A stretch of DNA of 9,143 nucleotides from Alphaproteobacteria bacterium (GCA_021730835.1 JAKFYP010000143.1:1-9143); one strand, 5' to 3'; numbered from the stretch's first letter, positions 1-6,043 are shown. Notes: a model not told the origin generated them from the sequence alone. Translations and numbers: made by a program.

Positions 1-232
1 TTATTTTCTCCAGTCGGTCATCCACCGTGCCACATTTCTGGATTTTTTCCTCGGTTAAGATGCGTTGCTCTTCCAGTTGTTTAATCTGGCGTTCATAGGT
101 GGTGATAAGTGTTGGGCTTTCAGCGGCAATGACACGCTCTACCAACTGCTCAACCTTACGTTCAATCATCTGCTTTTCTTTCTTGAGCGTATCCAGAATT
201 TCCTCTTGATGCCCAAACCGCTTAGTTGCCAT
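1..232 (-). pseudogene. C-terminal fragment resembling a large serine recombinase, runs off left edge
   Basis: Reading leftward from an ATG at 232, the frame stays open to base 1 (77 codons) and continues outside the window. The product begins MATKRFGHQEEILDTLKKEK and is a charged helical stretch with heptad-like leucines, including a segment with the residues LVERVIAAESPTLITTYER followed by QIKQLEEQR and EEKIQKCGTVDD. From memory this matches the coiled-coil and post-zinc-domain region of phage or plasmid serine recombinases, where a 'SPT(V/L)I..YE..I..LE' pattern is common. The resolvase catalytic domain with its serine should lie upstream but is absent; instead the upstream DNA encodes a kinase start. 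An earlier in-frame ATG exists at 268, but its extra residues overlap the kinase gene and look like noise. I infer a 5'-truncated recombinase gene. The family call is moderate; a generic coiled-coil protein is the alternative. Confidence 0.5.
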
Positions 233-425
233 TAAAGTGCCGCAAAATATCTTTCTGCTGAACTTCATCAGAATCAGGACGCGGTAATTTTAGAACAACC
301 GGCAGGTTACCCTGCTTGCCTAAACAAACCGTACCAGAAAAAGTTTTGATTTCTTTTTCAAAAACCAAACCCCACTTCTCGGCATATTTTTGAATATTCT
401 GATTCATCTTATTATTATGTTCCAA
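222..425 (-). pseudogene. N-terminal fragment of APH(6)/hydroxyurea-type antibiotic kinase
   Basis: The frame encodes 67 residues from a TTG at 425, or 61 from an ATG at 407. The sequence includes YAEKWGL, FSGTVCLGKQGNLPVVLKLP and SDEVQQKDILRHFNGN. This is the N-lobe start of streptomycin 6-kinase / hydroxyurea-resistance kinases (Pfam APH_6_hur type): a nucleotide-binding strand, the VVLK lysine, then the helix that normally runs into 'GNGAVRL'. The stop codon falls exactly at that last point, so the whole catalytic C-lobe (HxD loop and metal-binding Asp) is missing, and an intact family member is several times longer. The end overlaps the recombinase-like frame by 11 bases (222-232). A G-rich stretch lies only 2 bases before the TTG and about 20 before the ATG, so neither start has a well-spaced ribosome site. 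No activity is expected. The DNA is more AT-rich than the operon next door, fitting acquisition by transfer. Confidence 0.6.
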
Positions 426-441
426 TTCTCCCCCCGCTCAC

Positions 442-463
442 AGCACCCCGCATGCGGGGTGCT
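442..463. terminator. 22-base perfect palindrome, terminator-like hairpin
   Basis: Two 11-base halves, AGCACCCCGCA and TGCGGGGTGCT, form an uninterrupted GC-rich palindrome. It lies downstream of the Smr-domain gene, whose stop is at 530-532, and just upstream of the kinase fragment. It could end the four-gene minus-strand operon or act as a protein-binding palindrome. No U-run follows on either strand, so it is not a canonical intrinsic terminator. A second, weaker stem (CATCCC at 483-488 with GGGATG at 502-507) lies between it and the Smr stop. The remainder of 426-529 shows nothing else. Confidence 0.35.
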
Positions 464-529
464 ATGCAAGCCAATAATGAAGCATCCCACAGGCGAGAGG
501 GGGGATGATGCAAAGGTCTCGTCCTGTAG

Positions 530-1027
530 TTAAAGATGCATTTTTTTGCCGCTCCGCAGCCGGATATACCATGCGCCGCCGCCACCGTGATGTCGCGCCG
601 CCGGGCCGTAGGCGGCGACCAGCCCGCGTAGCGGCGCTTCCTCCAGCCATAGCGGCAAGGCTCTCTTCAATGCGCCTTCGCCTTCGCGGCCCTGCCCGGT
701 AATGATGAGGATGATTTTCTCTCCCCGCGATGCGCATACGCTCAGGAATCGCAATGTCGCATCCTGTGCCTCAAACAGGGTCATATCATGCAGATCAAGG
801 CGCGCTTCGATAGGCAACCGCCCCCGGGAGATATTGCGCCGCGTTCTGAAGTCGAGTGACTGCGGGGGAATATCCGCCGTGGCGGGCAGGCCCAGAGGTG
901 GCGCCGCATCACGGTGGGCGGGCAGGGGTCTGGCCTCGGGAACAGGCGGCGGCAACACCTGTTTTTGCAGTGGCCTGACATCCGCTGTCTCCGCCCGCCA
1001 TGCGTCTTTATCGTTATTATCCGGCAT
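530..1027 (-). CDS. Smr-domain protein (MutS2 C-terminal-like nuclease family)
   Basis: Encodes 165 residues. The frame is open further upstream, but ATG 1027 (MPDNNDKDAW) is chosen because it overlaps the mltA stop by 11 bases (ATGCCGGATAA), the usual sign of translational coupling. Residues 1-70 are a proline- and arginine-rich, probably disordered extension. Residues about 77-158 are the Smr domain: LDLHDMT at 77-83 corresponds to the conserved LDLHG(M/L)T, TGQG at 110-113 to the usual TGKG, and HGGGGAWYIRL at 147-157 to the closing H-GG-GA strand. Stand-alone Smr proteins are cytosolic nucleic-acid-binding or nicking proteins, with roles in DNA processing or in rescue of stalled ribosomes. 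Which applies here cannot be told from sequence. Gly-to-Asp at position 81 and Lys-to-Gln at 112 are small departures from the commonest motif. It is the last gene of the operon. Confidence 0.85.
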   Translation of the reverse strand: MPDNNDKDAWRAETADVRPLQKQVLPPPVPEARPLPAHRDAAPPLGLPATADIPPQSLDFRTRRNISRGRLPIEARLDLHDMTLFEAQDATLRFLSVCASRGEKIILIITGQGREGEGALKRALPLWLEEAPLRGLVAAYGPAARHHGGGGAWYIRLRSGKKMHL

Positions 1028-2060
1028 TGTCGGGAACCAGCAGGTAGAGTAAGCCTCGCGCATCCATGCGGCCCGCCGCTTCGCCCGCCGCCTCGCCATA
1101 GCCGAAGAAAAGATCAATACGGCCCTCTCCCTTAATCGCCGTGCCCGTGTCCTGCGCTACCATCAGCTTCGCATAGGGAGGGCTGCTCCATACTTCGGCA
1201 AATACCGGCCAGCCGATGGGCAGATACGCCGGATCGGCGGCGACTGAGCGATGCGGCGTCAGGGCAACGCCCGCTGCGCCGGGGATACCGTCCGCACGGT
1301 CATCCAGCGAGAAAAAGACATAAGACGCGTTTTGCCGCATGATGTCGTCCGCCCTGTCCGGGTGGGATTTCAGCCATGCCATGATACGCTGCATGGAAAC
1401 ATTTTCCCTCGTCAACTCCCCCCGCTCGATTAAAACCCGCCCGATGGGGGTATAGGGCAGACCGTTCTTTCCGGCGTAGCGCAGGCTGATACGTCGTCCG
1501 TCCGGCAGTTCAGCTACAGCGGATCCCTGTATGTGCGCGAAGAACAAAGCAACCGGATCATCGAGCCAAAGGATTTCCAGCCCACGGCCTGAAAGCGCTC
1601 CGGCGTCAATCTCAGCGCGATTGAAATAAGGCTTATCACCGGGGTTCTTCAATTCCGGCGGCAGGGCGTAGGCAGGCCAGCGATAACGGGCACCCCGCCG
1701 GAGTGAGCCGCGTATGGTCGGGATGAAATAGGCCGTGTAATGGGCCTGTTGCTCCAGAGGATATAGCCTGAAACGTGACTCGAAAAACCGCTTTGCATCT
1801 TTGGCGCGTGATGCCTCGTCACAGACTTCACGCCATTGTTGCGCCGATATAACCGGAAGGTTCGGCGGCGAAGGGGCGGCACTCAGTTTGCGGCAGGTGG
1901 CCAAAAAAACGCGCAGGGCTTCCCGATGATCCTGATCCTCCCAGCCATGCAACTCGCGCACATGGAGCGGCGTATCCGGGGAAGAGGGCGACTCAATGCC
2001 GCATGCGCATAACAACAGCAATAGCGAAGAAAAGAGAGCAAGGCGAAACCGACGATCCAT
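1017..2060 (-). CDS. mltA: Membrane-bound lytic murein transglycosylase A (MltA) lipoprotein
   Basis: Encodes 347 residues from the second of two adjacent ATGs. An AGGAGG at 2071-2066 is 5 bases from ATG 2060 but only 2 from ATG 2063, so 2060 is preferred. The N-terminus (MDRRFRLALFSSLLLLLCACG) is a lipoprotein signal with the likely lipidated Cys20 in LCAC. The MltA domain follows, with YFNRAEID, a stretch LEILWLDDPVALFFAHIQGS, the segment RISLRYAGKNGLPY, YTPIGRVLIERGEL and NASYVFF. The C-terminal 3D domain carries DTGTAIKGEGRIDLFFGYG from residue 304, whose aspartates (304, 316) include the expected catalytic acid. MltA cleaves the MurNAc-GlcNAc bond of peptidoglycan non-hydrolytically, giving 1,6-anhydro ends, in the periplasm at the outer membrane. 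Its start overlaps the epimerase stop (TGATG) and its stop overlaps the Smr gene start, so it sits mid-operon. All family motifs appear intact. Confidence 0.93.
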   Translation of the reverse strand: MDRRFRLALFSSLLLLLCACGIESPSSPDTPLHVRELHGWEDQDHREALRVFLATCRKLSAAPSPPNLPVISAQQWREVCDEASRAKDAKRFFESRFRLYPLEQQAHYTAYFIPTIRGSLRRGARYRWPAYALPPELKNPGDKPYFNRAEIDAGALSGRGLEILWLDDPVALFFAHIQGSAVAELPDGRRISLRYAGKNGLPYTPIGRVLIERGELTRENVSMQRIMAWLKSHPDRADDIMRQNASYVFFSLDDRADGIPGAAGVALTPHRSVAADPAYLPIGWPVFAEVWSSPPYAKLMVAQDTGTAIKGEGRIDLFFGYGEAAGEAAGRMDARGLLYLLVPDNAG

Positions 2061-3001
2061 CATAGCCTCCTGCTATACCATGCCACAGTCTCACGCAACC
2101 CGTCATCGAAGGCGTAAGGCGGATGCCAGTCAAGAAGGGTACGGATTTTGGTAATATCCACTTCCAGCGATCCGGTGAGGCGTTGCATCGTCGCCTGTTT
2201 TTTTAACAGTTGCGCCGCGTAGTTAAGCCATGCGGGCGGGCAGGGGAGCAGCCGGGCGCGCTTGCCCATATGCGCGGCGGTCTGGCGCAGCAGGCAAGGG
2301 GTGGAAACCGGCTGGCCGTCAGCGACGAGGAACGCTTCCCCGGCGGCTCTGGGATGCGTCAGGCAGGTAAGCACCGCATCGGAAAGATTGCCGACATAGA
2401 GCAGGTCACGGCGGTTTTTAATGCTGTCCAGCGGCAGGGGCATGCCTTTTGCCACGACCTCAAGCAAATGCAGGAAATTGGCCTTTACCCCCGGCCCGTA
2501 GACCAGTGGCGGGCGCAGGATAACGATTTCCATACCCGATCCGGCGGCGGTTTCTCTCAGCGCTTCCTCGGCCTCGATCTTGGAGAGGGCGTAATCGTTG
2601 AGCGGGTTGGGGGTATCGTCCTCGCAAAACCCCCGATGCTGCGTTGAAATCCCATGCACGCCGATGGTGCTGATAAAGACAAAGCGCCTGACTCCGGCGG
2701 CAATGGCGGCTTCGGCGAGATGGCGGGTTGCATGCACATTGACCCGGCGGAAATGACTGCGGGGTTCTTCCTGTTGTTCCTGCAACACATGCACCCGCGC
2801 CGCCAGATGGACGATGGCGGTAATGCCTTCCAGCGCCTGCGCCCAGTCGGTATGCGGGCCGAGATTGTCGATTAAGGCCGTGCTGACGCCTTCTACCGGC
2901 TGACGGGCGGCGGCGCGCACCTGCCAGCCTGAGGCCGCCAGCACCGGGCATAGATTGCTGCCGATAAAGCCACCCGCGCCGGTGACCAGTACGGACTGCA
3001 T
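2060..3001 (-). CDS. SDR-family NAD-dependent sugar-nucleotide epimerase/reductase
   Basis: Encodes 313 residues. ATG 3001 (MQSVLVTG) is chosen over in-frame ATGs at 3013 and 3025 because it places the Rossmann strand at the N-terminus, has GGTGG 5 bases upstream, and starts 2 bases after the glycosyltransferase stop. Residues 8-14 are GAGGFIG, the NAD(P)-binding glycine motif. HLAARVHV follows at about 65-72. The catalytic triad is visible as S111/T112 and Y137xxxK141 (YALSK). ILRPPLVYGPGVKANF and NRRDLLYV are typical of the WbpV/WbnF-like branch, which makes 4-epimerised or 4-reduced UDP-HexNAc (for example UDP-QuiNAc or UDP-FucNAc) for O-antigen or other surface glycans. That subgroup assignment is from remembered motif similarity; substrate cannot be read from sequence. 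The preceding glycosyltransferase is the obvious partner. Confidence 0.88.
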   Translation of the reverse strand: MQSVLVTGAGGFIGSNLCPVLAASGWQVRAAARQPVEGVSTALIDNLGPHTDWAQALEGITAIVHLAARVHVLQEQQEEPRSHFRRVNVHATRHLAEAAIAAGVRRFVFISTIGVHGISTQHRGFCEDDTPNPLNDYALSKIEAEEALRETAAGSGMEIVILRPPLVYGPGVKANFLHLLEVVAKGMPLPLDSIKNRRDLLYVGNLSDAVLTCLTHPRAAGEAFLVADGQPVSTPCLLRQTAAHMGKRARLLPCPPAWLNYAAQLLKKQATMQRLTGSLEVDITKIRTLLDWHPPYAFDDGLRETVAWYSRRL

Positions 3002-3003
3002 GC

Positions 3004-3804
3004 CTACCACCATCGCCAGCCCCATTTGCGGAAGTAAACCCGGATTGAGTGCAGCATAACCAATGTCAGTTTATAGTTGTGATGCGAGCCACGCCGCCAG
3101 TGATGGGTGATCGTCGCATCGGGAAAATACATGGCTTTGGAAATGGCGTTGGTGCGCCGGGTGAGGTCGGCGTCTTCAAGATACATGAAAAATGTTTCGT
3201 CGAACCCGCCGGTGCGCTCCAGAACACTGCGGCGAAAAAACATAAAGCAGCCGGTCATAAACTCCAGCTCGCACGGATTGTCATATCCCACGTCCAGCAT
3301 GGAATAATACCGCATGCGGCGCTCAATTCGCGGCATTTTTTGCAAGGCGGGTGGGCAGCAACGCCTGAGAAACAAATCCAGCACGGTCGGGCTGCGTTTA
3401 TTGAGCGGCTGGAGCGTCCCGTCGGGATGCAACGCTTTGGGCGTCACCACCCCCACTTGCGGATTGGCGTCCATATAGGCCATCAGCGTCGCCAGCGTTC
3501 CCTCATGGATTGCAACGTCGGGGTTGAGCAGTAACAGGTAATGGCTGGCGGGCGAGCGGGCAATGCCAAGGTTATTGCCGTAGCCGAACCCGCCGTTTTT
3601 TGGCGCTTCGATCAGTTGCATATGCTCGCCGATCAGCGGTTTTAAGCTGTTTACATAGGCCGCACCCGAGGCGTTATCAACAATCGTCAGGAACAGGCGC
3701 AGGCCGGTCTGGGAAAAAAAACTGCTGATCGCGGTTTCCAACTCCGGCAGCGGGCTGCGGTAGGTGACGATGCAGGCGGCCACGTCATAGGATTCTGATA
3801 GCAT
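3004..3804 (-). CDS. Family 2 glycosyltransferase (rhamnosyltransferase-like)
   Basis: Encodes 266 residues. ATG 3804 has AGGGA at 3814-3810, 5 bases upstream. The GT-A fold is clear: ACIVTYRSP at 10-18, the UDP/dTDP-contacting IVDNAS at 41-46, NGGFGYGNNLGI at 70-81, and LLLNPDV at 91-97 in the place of the metal-binding DxD. Then come TGCFMFFRRSVLERTGGFDE and FFMYLEDADLTRR (acid pair 210-211, the likely catalytic-base region). This arrangement is that of WbbL/RfbF-like GT2 enzymes, which add rhamnose or a related deoxysugar to lipid-linked glycan. There is no transmembrane segment; the C-terminus is aromatic and basic (RKWGWRWW), which could aid membrane contact. It leads the operon, with its stop 2 bases before the epimerase start. 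Acceptor and donor are unknown. Confidence 0.88.
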   Translation of the reverse strand: MLSESYDVAACIVTYRSPLPELETAISSFFSQTGLRLFLTIVDNASGAAYVNSLKPLIGEHMQLIEAPKNGGFGYGNNLGIARSPASHYLLLLNPDVAIHEGTLATLMAYMDANPQVGVVTPKALHPDGTLQPLNKRSPTVLDLFLRRCCPPALQKMPRIERRMRYYSMLDVGYDNPCELEFMTGCFMFFRRSVLERTGGFDETFFMYLEDADLTRRTNAISKAMYFPDATITHHWRRGSHHNYKLTLVMLHSIRVYFRKWGWRWW

Positions 3805-3830
3805 CGGCGTCCCTATTGCATAACGGCATT

Positions 3831-3859
3831 TTTATATGCGTTTTGCTACGATGAATCCA
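3831..3859 (-). promoter_or_regulatory. Candidate promoter of the GT2-epimerase-mltA-smr operon
   Basis: On the minus strand TGGATT (3859-3854) and TATAAA (3836-3831) are separated by 17 bases. The -10 is strong and the -35 weak. A start site near 3824 would leave a leader of about 20 bases holding the AGGGA ribosome site. It is the only good -10 in the short gap between the IS remnant and the glycosyltransferase, and no comparable signal was seen between the four following genes. Confidence 0.45.
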
Positions 3860-3901
3860 TGACGATTACATAAATCGAACGGGGATACCGTTTCATAGCG
3901 C

Positions 3902-4280
3902 CGAATCCACTACCAGATGCAGTCGATGTTCCCGTCGCACCGCGCCGCGTTCCACCTGCAACGTCCGCGACCGCCGCGATAACGTGGTGTAATCCGGCAT
4001 CCGCGTTTCATCCAAATCCAGCAGTCGAAAACAGGCTTCTGCCAAACCCCTGCGTACCCCGTAACGGAAGCCTGTACAAACACCGCAACGTCAACAGCGC
4101 CTCAATCAGCGCATCGCCGTAGCGGTAGCGACGCCCCCGCTTGCCCGCCACCTGCCGAGGCGGCGCAAGCACCGCTTCGTCGATCCACAGCGTCACATCG
4201 TAACGCCGTTTCAAGCCCTCGTTATAGGCCCGCCAATTTCCGATGGACTTGACCCGACGGAATCTTGTGCCTTTGCTCAT
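3902..4280 (-). pseudogene. IS5-family transposase remnant, frameshifted and 3'-truncated
   Basis: From ATG 4280 the frame reads MSKGTRFRRVKSIGNWRAYN, then LKRRYDVTLWIDEAVLAPP, RGRRYRYGDALIEALLTLR and RLPLRGTQGFGRSLF. This is the N-terminal region of IS5-family transposases, where 'NW..YN..L..R..LT.W.D' and 'LTL..L..LPLR.T.GF..SL' are conserved. At 4028-4031 a run of four A (T on this strand) shifts the frame: removing one base restores RLLDLDETRMPDYTTLSRRS and then LHLVVDS, which is the correct family continuation. Homology ends at about 3902, at the first catalytic Asp of the DDE triad (VVDS), so the second and third acidic residues and the C-terminal half are missing. The element cannot move by itself. 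Confidence 0.85.
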
Positions 4281-4317
4281 GGACGTTCTCTCGTGTGTTG
4301 AAACCAAGAGAGCGTCC
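4281..4317. repeat. Inverted repeat just upstream of the transposase remnant
   Basis: Arms GGACGTTCTCT (4281-4291) and AGAGAGCGTCC (4307-4317) match at 10 of 11 positions around a 15-base loop. The first arm abuts the transposase ATG. It is probably part of the IS 5' end (a subterminal structure or translation-limiting hairpin), not an IS terminal repeat, since no partner copy was seen at the truncated side near 3900. The 121 bases from 4318 to 4438 are AT-rich and hold no recognisable gene, only a 6-base stem (TACCGC at 4366 with GCGGTA at 4379) that might help end the yacG transcript but lacks an adjoining U-run. Confidence 0.4.
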
Positions 4318-4438
4318 ACCTCTTTACAAAAAAACTCAACCTATTCTAATAAAACGATTCCTCAATACCGCTTCTAAGGCGGTAAATGCCAATATTATGC
4401 AACAAGGCCATGTGCAATCATACAGTAAATCGGCTATA

Positions 4439-4615
4439 TTACGCAGGTTCCTCATCGTCGCCCCCTAGCGCCGAAAAATCCTCGCCCGGAATCGTATAAC
4501 CCTCGCTAAACCAGCGGTGCAGGTCACGCTGGCGGCAGCGTTCACAGCAGAACGGAGTATGTTCAGGCACAGATGACTTACCACAAACGGGGCAGGGACG
4601 TGACGCGCCGGGCAT
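4439..4615 (-). CDS. yacG: YacG, small zinc-ribbon DNA gyrase inhibitor
   Basis: A 58-residue gene, MPGASRPCPVCGKSSVPEHT followed by PFCCERCRQRDLHRWFSEGY and TIPGEDFSALGGDDEEPA. Zinc ligands are C8 and C11 (CPVC) and C23 and C27 (CCERC), the four-cysteine layout of YacG. The following RDLHRWFSEGYTIPGE matches the family's 'DL.RW..E.Y.IP', and an acidic tail ends the protein. In E. coli, YacG binds GyrB and blocks DNA binding by gyrase. The length is normal for the family. Its ATG shares one base with the dGTPase stop (TAATG), so it is almost certainly translated by coupling. In many alphaproteobacteria yacG follows maf/rng genes; here a dGTPase-like gene takes that place. The gene ends about 120 bases before the IS remnant. 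Confidence 0.93.
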   Translation of the reverse strand: MPGASRPCPVCGKSSVPEHTPFCCERCRQRDLHRWFSEGYTIPGEDFSALGGDDEEPA

Positions 4616-5796
4616 TACATCCGAGTATCCATCTGGAACAGGCGGCGATGCTCATCCATCGCAAAGCGGTCGGTCATACCGGCAATAAAGTCGCACACCA
4701 CGCGAGCCTGCTCCTTTTTAGTTTTGCCTGCCGTTTTTTCCTGCCATTCGGTCGGCAGGCATTCCGTTTCCTCGAGAAAGAAAGTGAACATTTCCCCGAT
4801 CATACGCCGCGCCTTACTGGTCATCCGGTTAACGCGGTAATGGCGGTACATACGTGTCATCAGAAATTCCTTAAGCTGCCGGTTGGTCTCCTGCATCTCT
4901 TCCGAGAAGGAAACAAGCGACCGGCCCAGCATCCGCACCTCTTCGGCGCTGGCAACCTTACTATCGTCAATGCGCTCCATCGTCTCACGCAGCACGTCTT
5001 CCACCATCCGGTTAATCGCCCGGCGGTTAATCTCATGGATATGGCGCTTCATTTCCATGTTACCATAAGCCACGTAAACCTCCTCGGCAATCTTGCGCAA
5101 AAAAGGAATGGTCATCAGATCGTCAAGCGTGAACAACCCGGCGCGCAACCCGTCTTCCATATCGTGATTATTGTAAGCGATGTCATCGGCCAGCGTTGCC
5201 ACCTGCGCTTCCGCCGTTGGGTATGTCTCCGGCCTGAGATCAAGCTCCCGCACATCTCCGGCAATCACTTCGGGTATATTCGTTATCGGGCCGTTATGCT
5301 TGAGGACGCCCTCCAGCGTTTCCCATGTCAGGTTCAGGCCGTCAAACGCCGCGTAGCGCTCCTCCAGATGGATCAGCACCCGCAACGCCTGTGCATTATG
5401 GCAGAAGCCGCCATACGGCTCCATGAGCGATTCCAGCACTTCCTCCCCGGCATGGCCGAACGGCGTATGCCCCAGATCATGCGCCAGCGACAGCGCTTCG
5501 GTCAGGTCAATATTCAGGCCAAGGCGGCGGCTGATCGAGCGGGCGAGCTGCGCCACCTCAAGGCTATGGGTCAGGCGGGTGCGGTAATGATCCCCCTCGT
5601 GGTTGACAAACACCTGTGTTTTATATTCCAGCCTGCGGAATGCCGATGAATGGATAATACGGTCACGGTCGCGTTGGAAGGTATCGCGGCTGGAAGCGGG
5701 CGGCTCGTCATGCGCCCGGCCCCGCGTATCCTCGGGGCGGCAGGCATAGGGCGCGGCCATGTAGCGGCTTTGCGCAGTGGAAGGAGGTATAGACAT
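4615..5796 (-). CDS. dgt: Deoxyguanosinetriphosphate triphosphohydrolase-like HD protein
   Basis: Encodes 393 residues. The HD metal site is clear: RLTHSLEVAQ gives H77, SLAHDLGHTPFGHAGE gives H106 and D107, and LADDIAYNNHD gives D204/D205 plus the downstream His-Asp. The N-terminal RDRDRIIHSSAFRRLEYKTQ and VFVNHEGDHYRTR are diagnostic of bacterial dGTPase-like proteins (type 2 subfamily). These cytosolic enzymes hydrolyse dNTPs to deoxynucleoside and triphosphate; the type 2 branch often acts on several dNTPs with allosteric activation, so strict dGTP preference should not be assumed. The start is uncertain: ATG 5796 has only a distant purine-rich stretch, and ATG 5760 (MAAPYACRPEDTRGR) would also preserve the conserved part. 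The stop overlaps the yacG start by one base. All metal ligands are present. Confidence 0.92.
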   Translation of the reverse strand: MSIPPSTAQSRYMAAPYACRPEDTRGRAHDEPPASSRDTFQRDRDRIIHSSAFRRLEYKTQVFVNHEGDHYRTRLTHSLEVAQLARSISRRLGLNIDLTEALSLAHDLGHTPFGHAGEEVLESLMEPYGGFCHNAQALRVLIHLEERYAAFDGLNLTWETLEGVLKHNGPITNIPEVIAGDVRELDLRPETYPTAEAQVATLADDIAYNNHDMEDGLRAGLFTLDDLMTIPFLRKIAEEVYVAYGNMEMKRHIHEINRRAINRMVEDVLRETMERIDDSKVASAEEVRMLGRSLVSFSEEMQETNRQLKEFLMTRMYRHYRVNRMTSKARRMIGEMFTFFLEETECLPTEWQEKTAGKTKKEQARVVCDFIAGMTDRFAMDEHRRLFQMDTRM

Positions 5797-5850
5797 AAAG
5801 AGAAAATTACCCTTCCTGTCGCCTCTATCCTACCACTATTTGCAATAACC

Positions 5851-5916
5851 CCGTGTATGAGGGTATTTTTTCGCTCAATGCGTATGCTCTGCCTCAGGGA
5901 GAGGCTCCATACACGG
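5851..5916. repeat. Nested inverted repeats in the divergent dgt/cysteine desulfurase intergenic region
   Basis: CCGTGTATG (5851-5859) pairs perfectly with CATACACGG (5908-5916). Inside lies a GCCTC/GAGGC hairpin (5891-5895 and 5901-5905). The rest of the 247-base gap contains a near-palindrome TTGGTTTAAAACCAA at 5970-5984, possibly an operator for the plus-strand gene, and a 7-codon reading frame at 6001-6024. I could not pick a convincing promoter for either divergent gene by eye. Confidence 0.4.
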
Positions 5917-6043
5917 CTGTATAGCACAGGTAAAAGAAGCCGGTGGAGCGCATGCCATCTTCTTTGAGATTGGTTTAAAACCAACCGAAAATGGGTGGAC
6001 ATGCTGATGAAAAGGCAACAATAATTCTGTTGTTTTACAAAAG

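Noticed and set aside
702..1135. Plus-strand frames opposite the Smr-domain gene and the end of mltA
   Set aside because: Arg-rich antisense frames over two genes with clear family motifs.
2210..2951. Open frames on both strands overlapping the epimerase gene
   Set aside because: Alternative frames of a confidently identified SDR gene; no motifs and atypical composition.
4366..4384. TACCGC/GCGGTA stem as a yacG terminator
   Set aside because: Six base pairs only, and no adjoining U-run on the minus-strand transcript, so not called as a separate terminator.
4265..4468. 67-codon plus-strand frame between the IS remnant and yacG
   Set aside because: It starts inside the transposase remnant on the opposite strand and ends inside yacG; no ribosome site or recognisable motif.
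4573..5649. 358-codon plus-strand open frame opposite the dGTPase-like gene
   Set aside because: It is antisense to a gene with all HD motifs intact, its product is His/Arg/Gln-rich without any recognisable fold, and it would also cover the yacG start. It is a by-product of GC-rich codon use.
5571..6002. 143-codon minus-strand frame reaching into the divergent gap
   Set aside because: Most of it overlaps the dGTPase N-terminus in another frame and the composition is noise-like, with no motif.
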